Source of the DNA: an uncultured Acidimicrobiales bacterium
GTDB lineage: Bacteria; Actinomycetota; Acidimicrobiia; Acidimicrobiales; SHLQ01
Assembly (NCBI GenBank): GCA_938084885.1
Contig: CALKGG010000006.1
Location: 1-62,520 of the forward strand
DNA: 62,520 bases
Reading direction: 5' to 3'
Shown here: piece after piece, positions 25,616 through 35,380 of the stretch
How positions within the stretch are numbered: the stretch's first letter is position 1
How the letters are laid out: each line of letters begins with the position of its first letter
Position numbers and translations under genes: made by a program
The notes under the pieces: generated by a model
The model's database searches: none
Told to the model about the DNA's origin: nothing
Seen by the model: only the letters and a program-made list of their open reading frames with translations

Positions 25616-26644
25616 CTAATTGCCAGCAAACGACGCCGCAATACACGCAGCATCGCGGTGCAGCACCGGCGTGTCAGCCACGGAAAGGTCGATTTGTGAC
25701 AAGCAGGTGAGCTCGGCACCGCCATTGAGAATCGATGCGAGTGACACAAACTGCGTTTGAGGATCTTCGAGCGAACCGAAATTTGCCTGCGCACTTCCGA
25801 TCAGTTCAGCGGTCAACGCCCCCGAATTGTCGATCGACCATGTCGTAATCCACGGGTCGAGTTGGCCGGGAACATCGAGTGCAATCTCGAGTGCATGTGC
25901 GGCCTCATCGACTGGTTGACCAATGCGAGCTCCGGTAACCATGGCATCTGTTCCAACAATCAACGGCACGCGACCGGGAGGCGTGGCACGCCGCTCGACG
26001 ACGACACCATCGTCTGCGAGCACAACCCATTCGGTGCCATCCGGGCGACCAATCGCTGCTGCGACACCCCGCTCGCGCAAGACGACCTGGACTGTTCCCG
26101 GCCACTGACGAACAATGCGGACAGTACTGACCCATGGGAGCGCACCCACGGCTTCCTCAGCCGCGTCGATGTCATAGAGGAGCAGGGCCTGATCGTCGGG
26201 GATGTCGAGCGCTTCGAGCACCAAACCCTCGCTTGTCCGTGCGTTTCCACTGAGGCTGACCGAATGTGCTTCAAACATCGGCGCTTCGAGCACGGAGACC
26301 ACAATGGCGCCAACGAGCGCCAGAACACCAAGTAGCCACCACCGGATCGCCCGACGTTGCGCGCCCGCGTTTGCCTCGCGCGGTGTTGACCGAGGATTGG
26401 ACCTGCGCTGAGGAATGCTCGAACGACTGGCAGGATTGCGCTGCGCCTTCGGAGCAGGATTGCGCTGCGCTGGGCTGGCGGTGCGACGCCGCACCGTCCC
26501 GTGAGGCAACGCAGTGGGCGTGGCGCGAGGACCCGGCCGTGGGCGGCGTCTCGTGTGGTTGGCCTGGTTGGTCACGACATCGTTCTCTGGTTCTCGATTG
26601 TGCAGTTCATTCGATCGTCCCGTCCTTGGTCGTTGCCGAACCAT
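25616..26644 (-). CDS. ftsQ: Division protein FtsQ
   Basis: Part of the FtsQLB-type divisome complex. 342 aa: a basic, Pro/Arg-rich cytoplasmic region of about 98 residues, one membrane helix (RWWLLGVLALVGAIVVSVL, residues 99-117), a POTRA domain beginning FEAHSVSLSGNARTSEGLV, and the FtsQ/DivIB beta domain. The ATG at 26644 overlaps murB by 38 nt; GTG at 26575 is a credible shorter start. The long basic tail is larger than in most homologues. Confidence 0.92.
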   Translation of the reverse strand: MVRQRPRTGRSNELHNREPENDVVTNQANHTRRRPRPGPRATPTALPHGTVRRRTASPAQRNPAPKAQRNPASRSSIPQRRSNPRSTPREANAGAQRRAIRWWLLGVLALVGAIVVSVLEAPMFEAHSVSLSGNARTSEGLVLEALDIPDDQALLLYDIDAAEEAVGALPWVSTVRIVRQWPGTVQVVLRERGVAAAIGRPDGTEWVVLADDGVVVERRATPPGRVPLIVGTDAMVTGARIGQPVDEAAHALEIALDVPGQLDPWITTWSIDNSGALTAELIGSAQANFGSLEDPQTQFVSLASILNGGAELTCLSQIDLSVADTPVLHRDAACIAASFAGN

Positions 26645-27662
26645 TCCTCGTTCTCAGGTGAGGGTTTGTCGGCATTGGCTGCACGAACGCGACGTCCACG
26701 TCAGCAAAGCTGACAAGGCGCGTCTCGGCATGCAGCCGTATCCCCGACATCGCGTCCACCGCCGCGACCATCTCCCGCATCAATGCCATCACATCGTTGG
26801 CTGATCCGTTGGGATCTACCTGTATGAAATTTGCGTGCACGGTCGAAACCTCCGCAGTACCAACGCGCCGACCCTTCAGTCCAGCGACATCGATGAGCCG
26901 CCCCGCCGAATCATTGGCCGGGTTGGTAAAGACCGAGCCCGCATTCTGACCGCCCGGTTGGTTGGAGCGACGCCACCGAACAATGTCGCTCAACGTCGCC
27001 TCGCCTGCGGTCTTGTCCTCTTCGTGTGGCTCGACCGAAGCCTGTGCGAGCCGCAGTGTCGCCGCGACCACCACCTGGTGAGCAGCAAGATTCGACCGTC
27101 GATACCCGAGCTCGAGGTCGCCTGCGGCGATCGTGTGGCGACCACCGCGTTGGAAGTCGACAACATCGACCGACACGAGGTTGGCCGACATGTCCGAACC
27201 ATGGCCACCAGCGTTCATCCGGACACCACCGCCGACCGTTCCCGGAACGCCAACAGCCCATTCGAAATCGGTCAATCCTTCCCGCACGCTCGCTCTCGCG
27301 ACGAGCGGTAGCGGCGCCGCGGCGCCAGCGGTAACGGTGACCCCGGAGATGTCAATGGCGGTGAAGGCATCACCGACAAGCAGCAGTCCAAGCCCGGCAA
27401 AGCCGACGTCTGCAATGAGCAGGTTCGATCCTTTGCCGATGACCAGCATCGGTAGTGGATCGTGTACTGCGACGCGTTCGGCCAACGCCGTCAGCGCGTC
27501 TGGAGTTTCGATTCGGGCGAGCACGCCAATTGGGCCACCCACTCGATAGGTGCATAGTGGCCCACTCGGCGCGTTGCGCTCGACGGAAATGCCCGCAATC
27601 TTTGAAATGTCAGATGCGAGCGAATCGAGCGCGCCCGCATCGAGACGCTGTGGCATGTTCAT
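26607..27662 (-). CDS. murB: UDP-N-acetylenolpyruvoylglucosamine reductase
   Basis: FAD/NADPH enzyme making UDP-MurNAc. 351 aa. FAD-binding GKGSNLLIADVGF and GVPGTVGGGVRMNAG are present, as is YRRS for substrate and the catalytic Ser in NAGSVFTNP. The longer open frame to 27947 runs inside murC and is rejected; ATG 27662 overlaps the murC stop by ATGA. Position between murC and ftsQ is normal for actinobacterial dcw clusters. Confidence 0.96.
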   Translation of the reverse strand: MNMPQRLDAGALDSLASDISKIAGISVERNAPSGPLCTYRVGGPIGVLARIETPDALTALAERVAVHDPLPMLVIGKGSNLLIADVGFAGLGLLLVGDAFTAIDISGVTVTAGAAAPLPLVARASVREGLTDFEWAVGVPGTVGGGVRMNAGGHGSDMSANLVSVDVVDFQRGGRHTIAAGDLELGYRRSNLAAHQVVVAATLRLAQASVEPHEEDKTAGEATLSDIVRWRRSNQPGGQNAGSVFTNPANDSAGRLIDVAGLKGRRVGTAEVSTVHANFIQVDPNGSANDVMALMREMVAAVDAMSGIRLHAETRLVSFADVDVAFVQPMPTNPHLRTRNGSATTKDGTIE

Positions 27663-29062
27663 TCGTGATCTCCGCCAAGCAGCGGTATGACCTCGTCGGG
27701 AATGTTGACCAAATCCCCCGCTCCCAGCGTCAAACACAAATCCCCCGGCGCAAGAATCTCGGCCAATGCCTGAGGCAACGTCTCGCGATCTGGGTGGTAA
27801 ATGATCTCTGGGTGACTCGAAGAACGTGTGGCTGCCTCTACGATCAGTTCGCCGGTGATGCCGGGTCGGGGTGCCTCGCCGGACGCATAGATGTCGGTGA
27901 GTATGAGCAGGTCGGCGTCGTCGAATGCGCCTTCGAACTCTTCCCACACCGTCTCGGTGCGGCTGTATCGGTGCGGCTGAAATACTGCGACCAACCGCCC
28001 CTCGCTCGCATCGACTCCGGCGCCAAGCGCGGCACGCACTTCGGTTGGCAGGTGGGCGTAATCGTCGACAAAGGTTACGCCGCCGGCTTCGCCGCGTGCA
28101 TCGAACCTGCGGCCGACACCACCAAAGCGAGAAAGCGCAGCCTGGGCAGCACGGAACGGGATTCCCATCTCCATTGCGGCGGCCGTCGCGGCGGCGGCAT
28201 TGCGAGCGTTGTGGAGGCCCGGCATCGGTACCCGAATCGTTCCGAGGGCAACGCCCGCTCGCACCAGGTCAAAACCAATCGATGCCGACCCCCGTTCGAT
28301 GTTGTCCATAACATACGTTGCGTGCTCGGCGGCTCCGTAGGTGACCACGTTGGATCCAACGCTAAGCGCAGCGGCTCCCGGGTCATCGGCACACACCACC
28401 GCGATTGGTGAGGATTCGACGAACCCTCGAAACGCCTCGACCATGCTGGCTTCGTCGCCGTAGAACTCGAGATGATCGCGTTCGACGTTCGTCACGACGC
28501 CAACAACATGACCAAGACCAAACCCCGAGCCATCGCTTTCGTCGGCTTCGAGCACAAACCAGTCGCCCGAACCCCACCGGGCACCGCTTCCAAGGTCGGG
28601 AACGACCCCACCAATGATGTAGCTCGGATCGATCGCTGCCTCGTCACAGATCACGGCGAGCATCGACGTTGTGGTGGTCTTTCCGTGCGTTCCAGCAACG
28701 GCGGCGGTCTTCTTTAGCGCAGCGATCGCCGCCAGGATTTCGCCACGGTGACGAACGGTCACACCGAGATCGTTGAATGCTTGTACTTCCACATTGGTGT
28801 CGGGGACCGCGGTCGACTTCGCGGCGACGGTGGCGACTGCATCGTCGGCGGTCGATACGTTTGCAACGTCATGTCCAACGATTGCATCGATACCGAGGGA
28901 GCGAAGGTGATCGATCGATGCGGACGCGGCCATGTCGCTGCCACGCACCCGGTGACCCATCCCATGGAGCAACTCGGCAATTGCGGCCATGCCTGCACCA
29001 CCAATGGCGATGAGGTGAACGTCCAATGGCTGTGACAGGTCGAGGGGTGACGATGCGGTCAT
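27659..29062 (-). CDS. murC: UDP-N-acetylmuramate--L-alanine ligase
   Basis: Adds the first amino acid of the stem peptide. 467 aa. HLIAIGGAGMAAIAELL is the N-terminal UDP-binding motif, AGTHGKTTTTSML the ATP P-loop (near residue 124), and LEADESDGSGF and NVERDHLEFYG follow in order. ATG overlaps the murG stop as ATGA. Length and motif order match the family without anomaly. Confidence 0.97.
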   Translation of the reverse strand: MTASSPLDLSQPLDVHLIAIGGAGMAAIAELLHGMGHRVRGSDMAASASIDHLRSLGIDAIVGHDVANVSTADDAVATVAAKSTAVPDTNVEVQAFNDLGVTVRHRGEILAAIAALKKTAAVAGTHGKTTTTSMLAVICDEAAIDPSYIIGGVVPDLGSGARWGSGDWFVLEADESDGSGFGLGHVVGVVTNVERDHLEFYGDEASMVEAFRGFVESSPIAVVCADDPGAAALSVGSNVVTYGAAEHATYVMDNIERGSASIGFDLVRAGVALGTIRVPMPGLHNARNAAAATAAAMEMGIPFRAAQAALSRFGGVGRRFDARGEAGGVTFVDDYAHLPTEVRAALGAGVDASEGRLVAVFQPHRYSRTETVWEEFEGAFDDADLLILTDIYASGEAPRPGITGELIVEAATRSSSHPEIIYHPDRETLPQALAEILAPGDLCLTLGAGDLVNIPDEVIPLLGGDHE

Positions 29063-30198
29063 GACCAGCTGCCTTTCACTGCGGTGTCGATGACGTCCAC
29101 CACCGCTGCCGCAGCATCTGGGCGGCCGACCGATTTCGCGGCAGCCGACATGGCGTCGAGTGCTTCGCTGTTATCGATCAGACCAGTGACGGCGTCGACG
29201 AAACGTCGAGCGTCGAAGTCGCCGTCGGCAATCACCTGGGCTCCACCGGGCGCTTCCAGCGCTCGGGCGTTGGCGGTCTGGTGATCTCCTGGTGCCCCAG
29301 GCAGCGGGATGAGCACGGCGGGAGTTCCGGTGACTGCCAGCTCAGCGCAGCTGGTTGCACCAGCGCGGCACACAACGAGGTCACATGCTGCATAGACGCT
29401 CGCCATGTCGTTCTCGTATTCGATTGGGGTATAGGTCAGGGTTGCGCTCGGGTCGAGCGCAACCCGCGACGTCACGTCGTCGAAGTCTCGTTTGCCAATG
29501 ATGTGGCGAATCTCGAGGTCGCCACGGTTTGCGAGTTCGGGCAGGGCCCCAACGACTGCGTTATTGATGGTGCGCGCCCCGAGCGAACCGCCGAAGACGA
29601 CAACGAGTGTTTTGTCCTCGGGAACGCCGATCAGTTTTCGGGCTGCGGCTTGTGTGTTCACGCCTTCGGCAACGTCGAGAATTTCGGGGCGGACCGGATT
29701 GCCCGTCCACACCGAACGCGGCAAATCCGTACCGTCATAGGAGACCGCGCATGCCGTTGCGAACTTGCCAATGATCGTGTTCGCAAGTCCAGGAACAGCG
29801 TTCTGTTCGGCGACCACCACGGGGACTCGAAGCAGCACCGCCCAAAGCCCTGCCGGCACACTTGCGTAGCCCCCGAGGGCTACAACCACCTTTGGTTTGT
29901 GGGTTCGTAGCAAGGAGAACGAGGTGACGAACGCTCGCAGAAGTCCGGCGATCGCCCCGATGTTGTCGGTGGTGAGTTTGCGTTGGATGCCCCGCCCAGG
30001 GAGCAGCGTCAGCGGGAACCCGGCGGCGGGCACGAGTGTTTGTTCGACGCCGCGTGCTGAACCAACAAAGTGAATCGATTCGACAGGGGCGCCTCGACGG
30101 ACGAGTTCTTGACCAATGGCGACGCCGGGCAGCACGTGGCCGGCCGTTCCACCACCGACGATGAAAACTTCGCTGTTGTGTTGTTGAACCTGGCTCAC
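29059..30198 (-). CDS. murG: Lipid II synthase (MurG N-acetylglucosaminyltransferase)
   Basis: Transfers GlcNAc to lipid I on the inner membrane face. 379 aa, GT28 family. FIVGGGTAGHVLPG is the first glycine-rich loop, VVALGGYASVPAG the second, and VVFGGSLGARTINNAV the donor domain loop. CRAGATSCAELAVTGTPAVLIPLPGA holds the UDP-GlcNAc site. The GTG at 30198 lies 22 nt after the ftsW stop and gives the standard N-terminus; the frame extends to 30261 but overlaps ftsW. Confidence 0.96.
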   Translation of the reverse strand: MSQVQQHNSEVFIVGGGTAGHVLPGVAIGQELVRRGAPVESIHFVGSARGVEQTLVPAAGFPLTLLPGRGIQRKLTTDNIGAIAGLLRAFVTSFSLLRTHKPKVVVALGGYASVPAGLWAVLLRVPVVVAEQNAVPGLANTIIGKFATACAVSYDGTDLPRSVWTGNPVRPEILDVAEGVNTQAAARKLIGVPEDKTLVVVFGGSLGARTINNAVVGALPELANRGDLEIRHIIGKRDFDDVTSRVALDPSATLTYTPIEYENDMASVYAACDLVVCRAGATSCAELAVTGTPAVLIPLPGAPGDHQTANARALEAPGGAQVIADGDFDARRFVDAVTGLIDNSEALDAMSAAAKSVGRPDAAAAVVDVIDTAVKGSWS

Positions 30199-30220
30199 AA
30201 TTTCGCCTATCGATCCTGAG

Positions 30221-31477
30221 TTATCGGTTCTTGCGAGCAACGTTGAGGACGAGGCCGACACCGGCCATCGTGGTGATCAACGAGGTGCCACCCGCGGACA
30301 TAAATGGCAGTGGCACACCGGTAATCGGCAAGACACCGAGGACAGCACCGATGTTAATGAACGCCTGCACGAGGATCCACGAGGTGACGCCGACGACCAA
30401 CAATGCCCCGAAACGATCGGCTTCACGAGCAACGACCAGCGCGGTGAGACCAAAAGCGACATAGCCAATCACCACGATCGACGCACCGACGAGGCCGAAC
30501 TCTTCGGCGGTTACGGCAAAGACGAAATCGTTGTGGGCTTCGGGCAGGAACCCGTATTTGCCACGGCTCTCGCCAATGCCGACGCCGGTGATGCCTCCGT
30601 TTGCGACCGATACAAGCGACTGGATGGTTTGCCAACCCTCATCGAGGGGGTCCTGCCACGGGTCGACAAAGGCGAGCAGGCGATCACGCCGGTAGGGGGC
30701 GAGGTACGCAAGGAGGCTGGCGCCGACTGCGCTCAACGCCCCGATGAGACCGATTGCACTCAGGCGAACGCCGCTTGCAAACAGCGCAGCGATGCCAATG
30801 ACGAACAGGATGATCGTGGTTCCAAGGTTCGGTTGCAACAAGATGAGCGCACCGAACACGACGAGAACCGCAAGGATTGGTTTGAGTGAGCGATGCACGT
30901 CGACGTGTTTTGATCTGGCCAGGTTGTCGGCTGCGAACAAGACGAGCGAAAGCTTCGCGACCTCTGATGGCTGAAATTGGATTGGCCCGAGCCGCAGCCA
31001 CCGCTGCGCACCGTTGACCGAGACGCCCAAGCTCGGAATCAACACCAGCACGAGGAGCACAAAGGCAACGGCGAGCGCCGGAATCGTGAACCGTCGAAGT
31101 ATCCGGTAGTCGATCATGGTCGCCACGCCGAGGACGACGGTGCCGATGCCAAGCCACATAGCTTGTGAGGTGAACTCGCCCCAGGGTGAGCCCGTCGATG
31201 TGAGCGAGGTGACCGATGAGGCGGAGAGCACCATCGTGAGTCCGAGCAGCGATAGGCCCACGACGATGGTGGACAAGATGATGAATGGTGTCGATCCAAC
31301 ACCGACGCGCTTGTTTGCGCGGGACCGGGTCGTGTGGGTTTGTCGTGACGCAGTCGAGCGCCGGTTGGTCGTCGTTGCGGTCTTGTTCGACGCAATTGCC
31401 CGCTTCGGTCGAGCCGACGCAGTCCGTTTGTTGGCAGGTCGCCGCGTCGTGGTCTTTGATCGTGTGGAGTTGGTCAT
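30221..31477 (-). CDS. ftsW: SEDS peptidoglycan glycosyltransferase FtsW
   Basis: Septal glycan polymerase working with FtsI. 418 aa. About 55 N-terminal residues are Thr/Arg/Lys-rich and cytoplasmic. Ten membrane helices follow. SEDS hallmarks are GVSVNGAQRWLRLG, QPSEVAKLSLVLF, the catalytic Asp region in the WQDP...GWQ loop, ESRGKYGFLPEAHNDFVF and LPFMSAGGTSLI. ATG overlaps the murD stop by ATGA. RodA is the alternative, but the position in the dcw cluster supports FtsW. Confidence 0.96.
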   Translation of the reverse strand: MTNSTRSKTTTRRPANKRTASARPKRAIASNKTATTTNRRSTASRQTHTTRSRANKRVGVGSTPFIILSTIVVGLSLLGLTMVLSASSVTSLTSTGSPWGEFTSQAMWLGIGTVVLGVATMIDYRILRRFTIPALAVAFVLLVLVLIPSLGVSVNGAQRWLRLGPIQFQPSEVAKLSLVLFAADNLARSKHVDVHRSLKPILAVLVVFGALILLQPNLGTTIILFVIGIAALFASGVRLSAIGLIGALSAVGASLLAYLAPYRRDRLLAFVDPWQDPLDEGWQTIQSLVSVANGGITGVGIGESRGKYGFLPEAHNDFVFAVTAEEFGLVGASIVVIGYVAFGLTALVVAREADRFGALLVVGVTSWILVQAFINIGAVLGVLPITGVPLPFMSAGGTSLITTMAGVGLVLNVARKNR

Positions 31478-32844
31478 TGCGACACTTCCAATTCTTGTAC
31501 TGCTCGAATAAAGTCGTCGCCGCGAGCGCCGTAGTTTTCGTAGTGGTCGAAGGACGCACAGCCCGGCGACAACAAGACCACGTCGCCTCGTTCTGCAAGC
31601 TCGGCTGCGGTGGTGACAGCGTGGTCCATATTGGTGGCTCGGTGAACTGGTCGGATGCCATCGAACGCGCCAGCGACTTCGTCGGCTGCATCACCCAGCG
31701 CCACGACTGCTCGAACACGCTCTGCGGCGTCGGCCATCTCGGAAAGGTCGAGGCCTTTGTTCTTTCCTCCGGCGACTAACACGACCGAGTCGAATCCGGA
31801 GATCGCGGTGACCACGGCGTGCGGGACGGTGGCTTTGGAGTCGTTGTAGTAGGCAACACCATCGATATCGGCAACGTGCTGGATGCGATGGGGAGCAAGT
31901 TCGTGTGTACGAACGCCATGTTCGATGCCTGCTGGCGTGGCTCCTAGGCGTTGGGCGAGAGCTGCGGCGACGAGGGTGTTGGTGATGTCGTGATCGAATG
32001 TGCGGGGCAGCGCATCGAGGGGGCACACTTCGACATCGTCGATGCGTAGTTGGCCGTCGTGCACGTATGCGTTGGCGCCGGCGCCTGCATCTTTGCCTAC
32101 GAGCACAACATCGATGCCGGCGGTCGTCGGCACGTGCGAGCGCACGAGCGCGTCATTGGCTGGGGCCACGGCGAGTGTGCCCGGTTCGAGGTCGGCCCAA
32201 ATGCGGGCTTTGGCAGCCTCGTAGTGGGCGAGCGACTCGTGGACGTCGAGGTGGTCGGGGCTGAAGTTCAACCATGCTGCGGCCGTTGGGGTAAAGCGCT
32301 CGGTATGGCCGAGCCGAAACGACGATGCCTCGACGACGAACACGTCGTATTCGGGAGAGTTGATGACGTCGACGAGTGGCACCTCGGTGTTGCCGACCGC
32401 TGCTGCGGACACTCCGGACGCTTCGAGCATGGCAACGGTGAGCATCGTGACTGATGTTTTTCCGTCGGTTCCGGTGATTGCCGCGATCGGCCGGTCGTCG
32501 TACCAGCGGGCGACATCGAATTCGGAGACTTTGCGTACCGATGAGTGTGCGGCTGCGGCAAAGGCGACGTGGTGTTCGGGAATCCCTGGGCTTGGTACGA
32601 AGAGTGCAGCGTCGGCGAACAGGCGATCGAAGGTGTCACGGTTTGCGTTGGTGATGAGTGTGCAGCCGATCGTCTCGGCGAACTCGTGGGTTTCGGTGCT
32701 TGGGCGGTCATCGACGGCGGTCACGGCGATGTCTCGTTGCATGAGCGCGCGGGTTACTGCTCGTCCAGCGATGCCAAGGCCGAGGACGACGGCACTGCTT
32801 CCAGCAGCTACAGCACTGCTTCGGGTAGGGGTTGGGGAACTCAT
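31474..32844 (-). CDS. murD: UDP-N-acetylmuramoylalanine--D-glutamate ligase
   Basis: 456 aa. Adds D-Glu to UDP-MurNAc-L-Ala. VVLGLGIAGRAVTRAL is the N-terminal nucleotide motif, ITGTDGKTSVTMLTVAML the ATP loop, NFSPDHLDVHESL the central motif, and YNDSKATVPHAVVTAI the C-terminal domain marker. The N-loop has Asp where Asn is more common (TGTDGKT). ATG 32844 overlaps mraY by ATGA; a 10-codon-longer start inside mraY is rejected. Confidence 0.96.
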   Translation of the reverse strand: MSSPTPTRSSAVAAGSSAVVLGLGIAGRAVTRALMQRDIAVTAVDDRPSTETHEFAETIGCTLITNANRDTFDRLFADAALFVPSPGIPEHHVAFAAAAHSSVRKVSEFDVARWYDDRPIAAITGTDGKTSVTMLTVAMLEASGVSAAAVGNTEVPLVDVINSPEYDVFVVEASSFRLGHTERFTPTAAAWLNFSPDHLDVHESLAHYEAAKARIWADLEPGTLAVAPANDALVRSHVPTTAGIDVVLVGKDAGAGANAYVHDGQLRIDDVEVCPLDALPRTFDHDITNTLVAAALAQRLGATPAGIEHGVRTHELAPHRIQHVADIDGVAYYNDSKATVPHAVVTAISGFDSVVLVAGGKNKGLDLSEMADAAERVRAVVALGDAADEVAGAFDGIRPVHRATNMDHAVTTAAELAERGDVVLLSPGCASFDHYENYGARGDDFIRAVQELEVSQ

Positions 32845-33896
32845 GCGGTGATGCCTTGCACGATCGAATCCCAATAGAAGATGCCAACTCCAGCACCGGT
32901 GGTGAGGCCGGTGAGTAGCCAGAAGCGAATGATCACTCGCGTCTCGGGCCAGCCAACGAGCTCGAAGTGGTGGTGGATGGGGGCCATGCGGAAGAGTCGT
33001 TTGCCCTTTCGAAGCTTAAAGACACCAACCTGGAGGATCACCGACACGGTTTCGGCGACAAAGAGCGCTCCCATGATCGGCAGGAGCAGGTGGGTGTTGG
33101 TCGTTAGTGCGAGCCCGGCGAGCGCTGCGCCAATAGCGAGCGAGCCGGTATCGCCCATAAAGATCTGTGCGGGGGCGGCGTTCCACCAGAGAAATCCAAC
33201 ACATCCGCCGAGCATCGATACCGAGATGACGGCCAGGTCGAGCGCGTGGGGGATGTCGTAGTCGTTGGGATGGCGGAAGGCCCAGAAGGCAATAAATGTG
33301 TATCCGGCAAAGTTCAAGATGGCTGCGCCCGAGGCAAGCCCATCGAGACCGTCGGTGAGGTTGACGGCGTTTGCGGTGGCGAGCAGTAGCAGGATTGCCC
33401 ATATCGACCAACCAACCCGGCCGAGGTCGATGCCGGTCGAGTCAAAGCGCACGAACGACAATTCGGTATGCACGTTGGTGAAGGTCAGTAGCAGCACTGC
33501 AAAGCCAACGGCCACCGAGACCAGCCCAATGACCTTTGCTCGCTTGTTCAATCCGAGGTTGCGTTCGCGAGAGATTTTGATCCAGTCGTCGAGGAAGCCA
33601 ACAAGGCCGGTCGCAAGGATGGTGCCCATGAGGATGAGGCCGGTCCGGGTGAACACGATCGAAGTGCCGACGCCAAAGAGGTTCGCAATGTCTGCCGCAA
33701 TGTAGCCAAAGAAGGCGCCGAACAAGATGGCAATGCCGCCCATTGTTGGGGTTCCGGCTTTGACCTGGTGACCTTCCGGGCCGTCTTCTCGAATGGGTTG
33801 GCCAACCTTGGCTTTGGTGAGAAAGTCGATCAGGAAGCGTGTGCCAAAGAGCGACAGGGTAACCGAAGTGGCGGCGGCGATGAGGAGGCGAATCAC
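32841..33896 (-). CDS. mraY: Phospho-N-acetylmuramoyl-pentapeptide transferase
   Basis: Makes lipid I from UDP-MurNAc-pentapeptide and undecaprenyl phosphate. 351 aa, about ten membrane helices. EGHQVKAGTPTMGG near residue 40, the Asp pair motif NLTDGLDGLASG, and FMGDTGSLAIGAAL are all intact, as is PIHHHFEL near the C-terminus. The GTG start overlaps the murE stop as GTGA. In most clusters murF lies between murE and mraY; here the two genes are directly coupled with no space for it. Confidence 0.97.
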   Translation of the reverse strand: MIRLLIAAATSVTLSLFGTRFLIDFLTKAKVGQPIREDGPEGHQVKAGTPTMGGIAILFGAFFGYIAADIANLFGVGTSIVFTRTGLILMGTILATGLVGFLDDWIKISRERNLGLNKRAKVIGLVSVAVGFAVLLLTFTNVHTELSFVRFDSTGIDLGRVGWSIWAILLLLATANAVNLTDGLDGLASGAAILNFAGYTFIAFWAFRHPNDYDIPHALDLAVISVSMLGGCVGFLWWNAAPAQIFMGDTGSLAIGAALAGLALTTNTHLLLPIMGALFVAETVSVILQVGVFKLRKGKRLFRMAPIHHHFELVGWPETRVIIRFWLLTGLTTGAGVGIFYWDSIVQGITA

Positions 33897-35380
33897 GAGT
33901 TAGTCTCCCATCCAGCAGCTGCGAGTGAACGGCGAGCTTCGACCCGGTCATCGAAGTGTGTGCGAGTGGTTCCCACGATCTGATAGTCCTCGTGGCCTTT
34001 CCCCGCAATGACGACAATGTCTCCGGCGGTCGCGCCGGATATGGCTTTCGAGATGGCGTCGGAACGGTCGACGAAAACGTGGACGTCGTCGTGTTGGGTA
34101 ATACCGGCGACCACCTCGTCGATAATCTTTGCAGGATCCTCGGTCCGAGGGTTGTCAGAGGTGACATAAAGGCGGTCGGCGGCCGCGGCTGCCTGCCCCA
34201 TGAGCGGTCGCTTGCCCGGATCCCGATCGCCAGCAGCGCCGAAGACGAGGATGATCTTTCCGTCCGACAGTTGCCGGGCGCTGTCGACCGCAGCGGCGAC
34301 GCTCGCTGGTGTGTGTGAGTAGTCGACGATGACAGCGAAGGGTTGCCCCGCGTCGACCGACTCGAAACGTCCGGGTACGGCGGGAACTGTTCGTAGCGCG
34401 GCGGCGACGTCGTCGAGGGTGTGGCCGAGTAGCACTGCGGCTTCGGCGGCCATCACGGCGTTGTTCACACTGAAGGCTCCGCCGAGGGGGAGGTCGATTC
34501 GGCGGTCGCGCCACGTAAACGTCGATGATCCCTCGTGGAGCGTGCCAGCGTGAGCAATTGCGTTGCCTTCGACTCGCACCATCTCGGCGGCCGAGGAGCG
34601 TTGGGCGGTCATGTCGGCGAGCCGGGCGCCGTAGTCGCCGGATACATCAATGACGCTCGGCGCGTTGTAGTCGGGGCCAAAGAGCCGAGCCTTTGCGAGG
34701 AAGTAGTCCTCCATGTCGGCGTGATAGTCGAGGTGGTCTTGGCTGAGGTTGGTAAAGACGGCCACGGCGACGACGGCGCCGGCAATCCGCTGCTGGTCGA
34801 GCGCATGGGACGACACCTCGGCGGCGACGACGGTGGCCCCATTTGTGCGGTGCTCGGCGAGGGCTGCGTGAAAGTCGGGAGCTGCAGCGGTGGTCAATGA
34901 GCCAGTGAGTGTGCCCATGGATGCAGCCTGTCCCCCACAGGCGTTGACGATGTGGGCGAGGATTGTCACGACCGATGTCTTGCCGTTGGTACCCGTGACC
35001 GCAACGAGCGCCATGTTGTTGGTGGGTTGGTCCCAGAGCGCGGCGGAAAGAAACCCGGTTGCCTTTGCCGTATCGCCGGTGAGGATCGTGATGACATTGC
35101 CGGTGTTCGCGGTCGCGCTCCGCGCCGCATCGATCACGATCGCGACCGCTCCGCTGGCTATGGCACCATCGAGAAAGTCGTGGCCATCGACCGAATGTCC
35201 GCGAATGGCGCAGAACACTGCGTCCGGTTGCACGTCACGACTGTCCTGGGTAATCGACGAGCACGTGACCTCAGGGGCCAGCGACTCGACGAGTTCGTTG
35301 GCGTTGATGATCAGGCCGGGTGCCCGCGACTCGACCTCGGCAACGAGGTCTCGTAGGGAGCGAGCGGGGCCGTTAGCCAT
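33893..35380 (-). CDS. murE: UDP-MurNAc-tripeptide synthetase MurE (meso-diaminopimelate type)
   Basis: 495 aa. Adds the third residue to the stem peptide. VTGTNGKTSVVTIL is the ATP loop; FTNLSQDHLDYHADMEDYF is the central motif; TSDNPRTEDP is the DNPR signature that selects meso-DAP over lysine. The ATG at 35380 lies in the last codons of ftsI (8-nt overlap). The frame upstream is inside ftsI and rejected. One intact ligase; there is no MurF domain fused to it. Confidence 0.95.
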   Translation of the reverse strand: MANGPARSLRDLVAEVESRAPGLIINANELVESLAPEVTCSSITQDSRDVQPDAVFCAIRGHSVDGHDFLDGAIASGAVAIVIDAARSATANTGNVITILTGDTAKATGFLSAALWDQPTNNMALVAVTGTNGKTSVVTILAHIVNACGGQAASMGTLTGSLTTAAAPDFHAALAEHRTNGATVVAAEVSSHALDQQRIAGAVVAVAVFTNLSQDHLDYHADMEDYFLAKARLFGPDYNAPSVIDVSGDYGARLADMTAQRSSAAEMVRVEGNAIAHAGTLHEGSSTFTWRDRRIDLPLGGAFSVNNAVMAAEAAVLLGHTLDDVAAALRTVPAVPGRFESVDAGQPFAVIVDYSHTPASVAAAVDSARQLSDGKIILVFGAAGDRDPGKRPLMGQAAAAADRLYVTSDNPRTEDPAKIIDEVVAGITQHDDVHVFVDRSDAISKAISGATAGDIVVIAGKGHEDYQIVGTTRTHFDDRVEARRSLAAAGWETNS

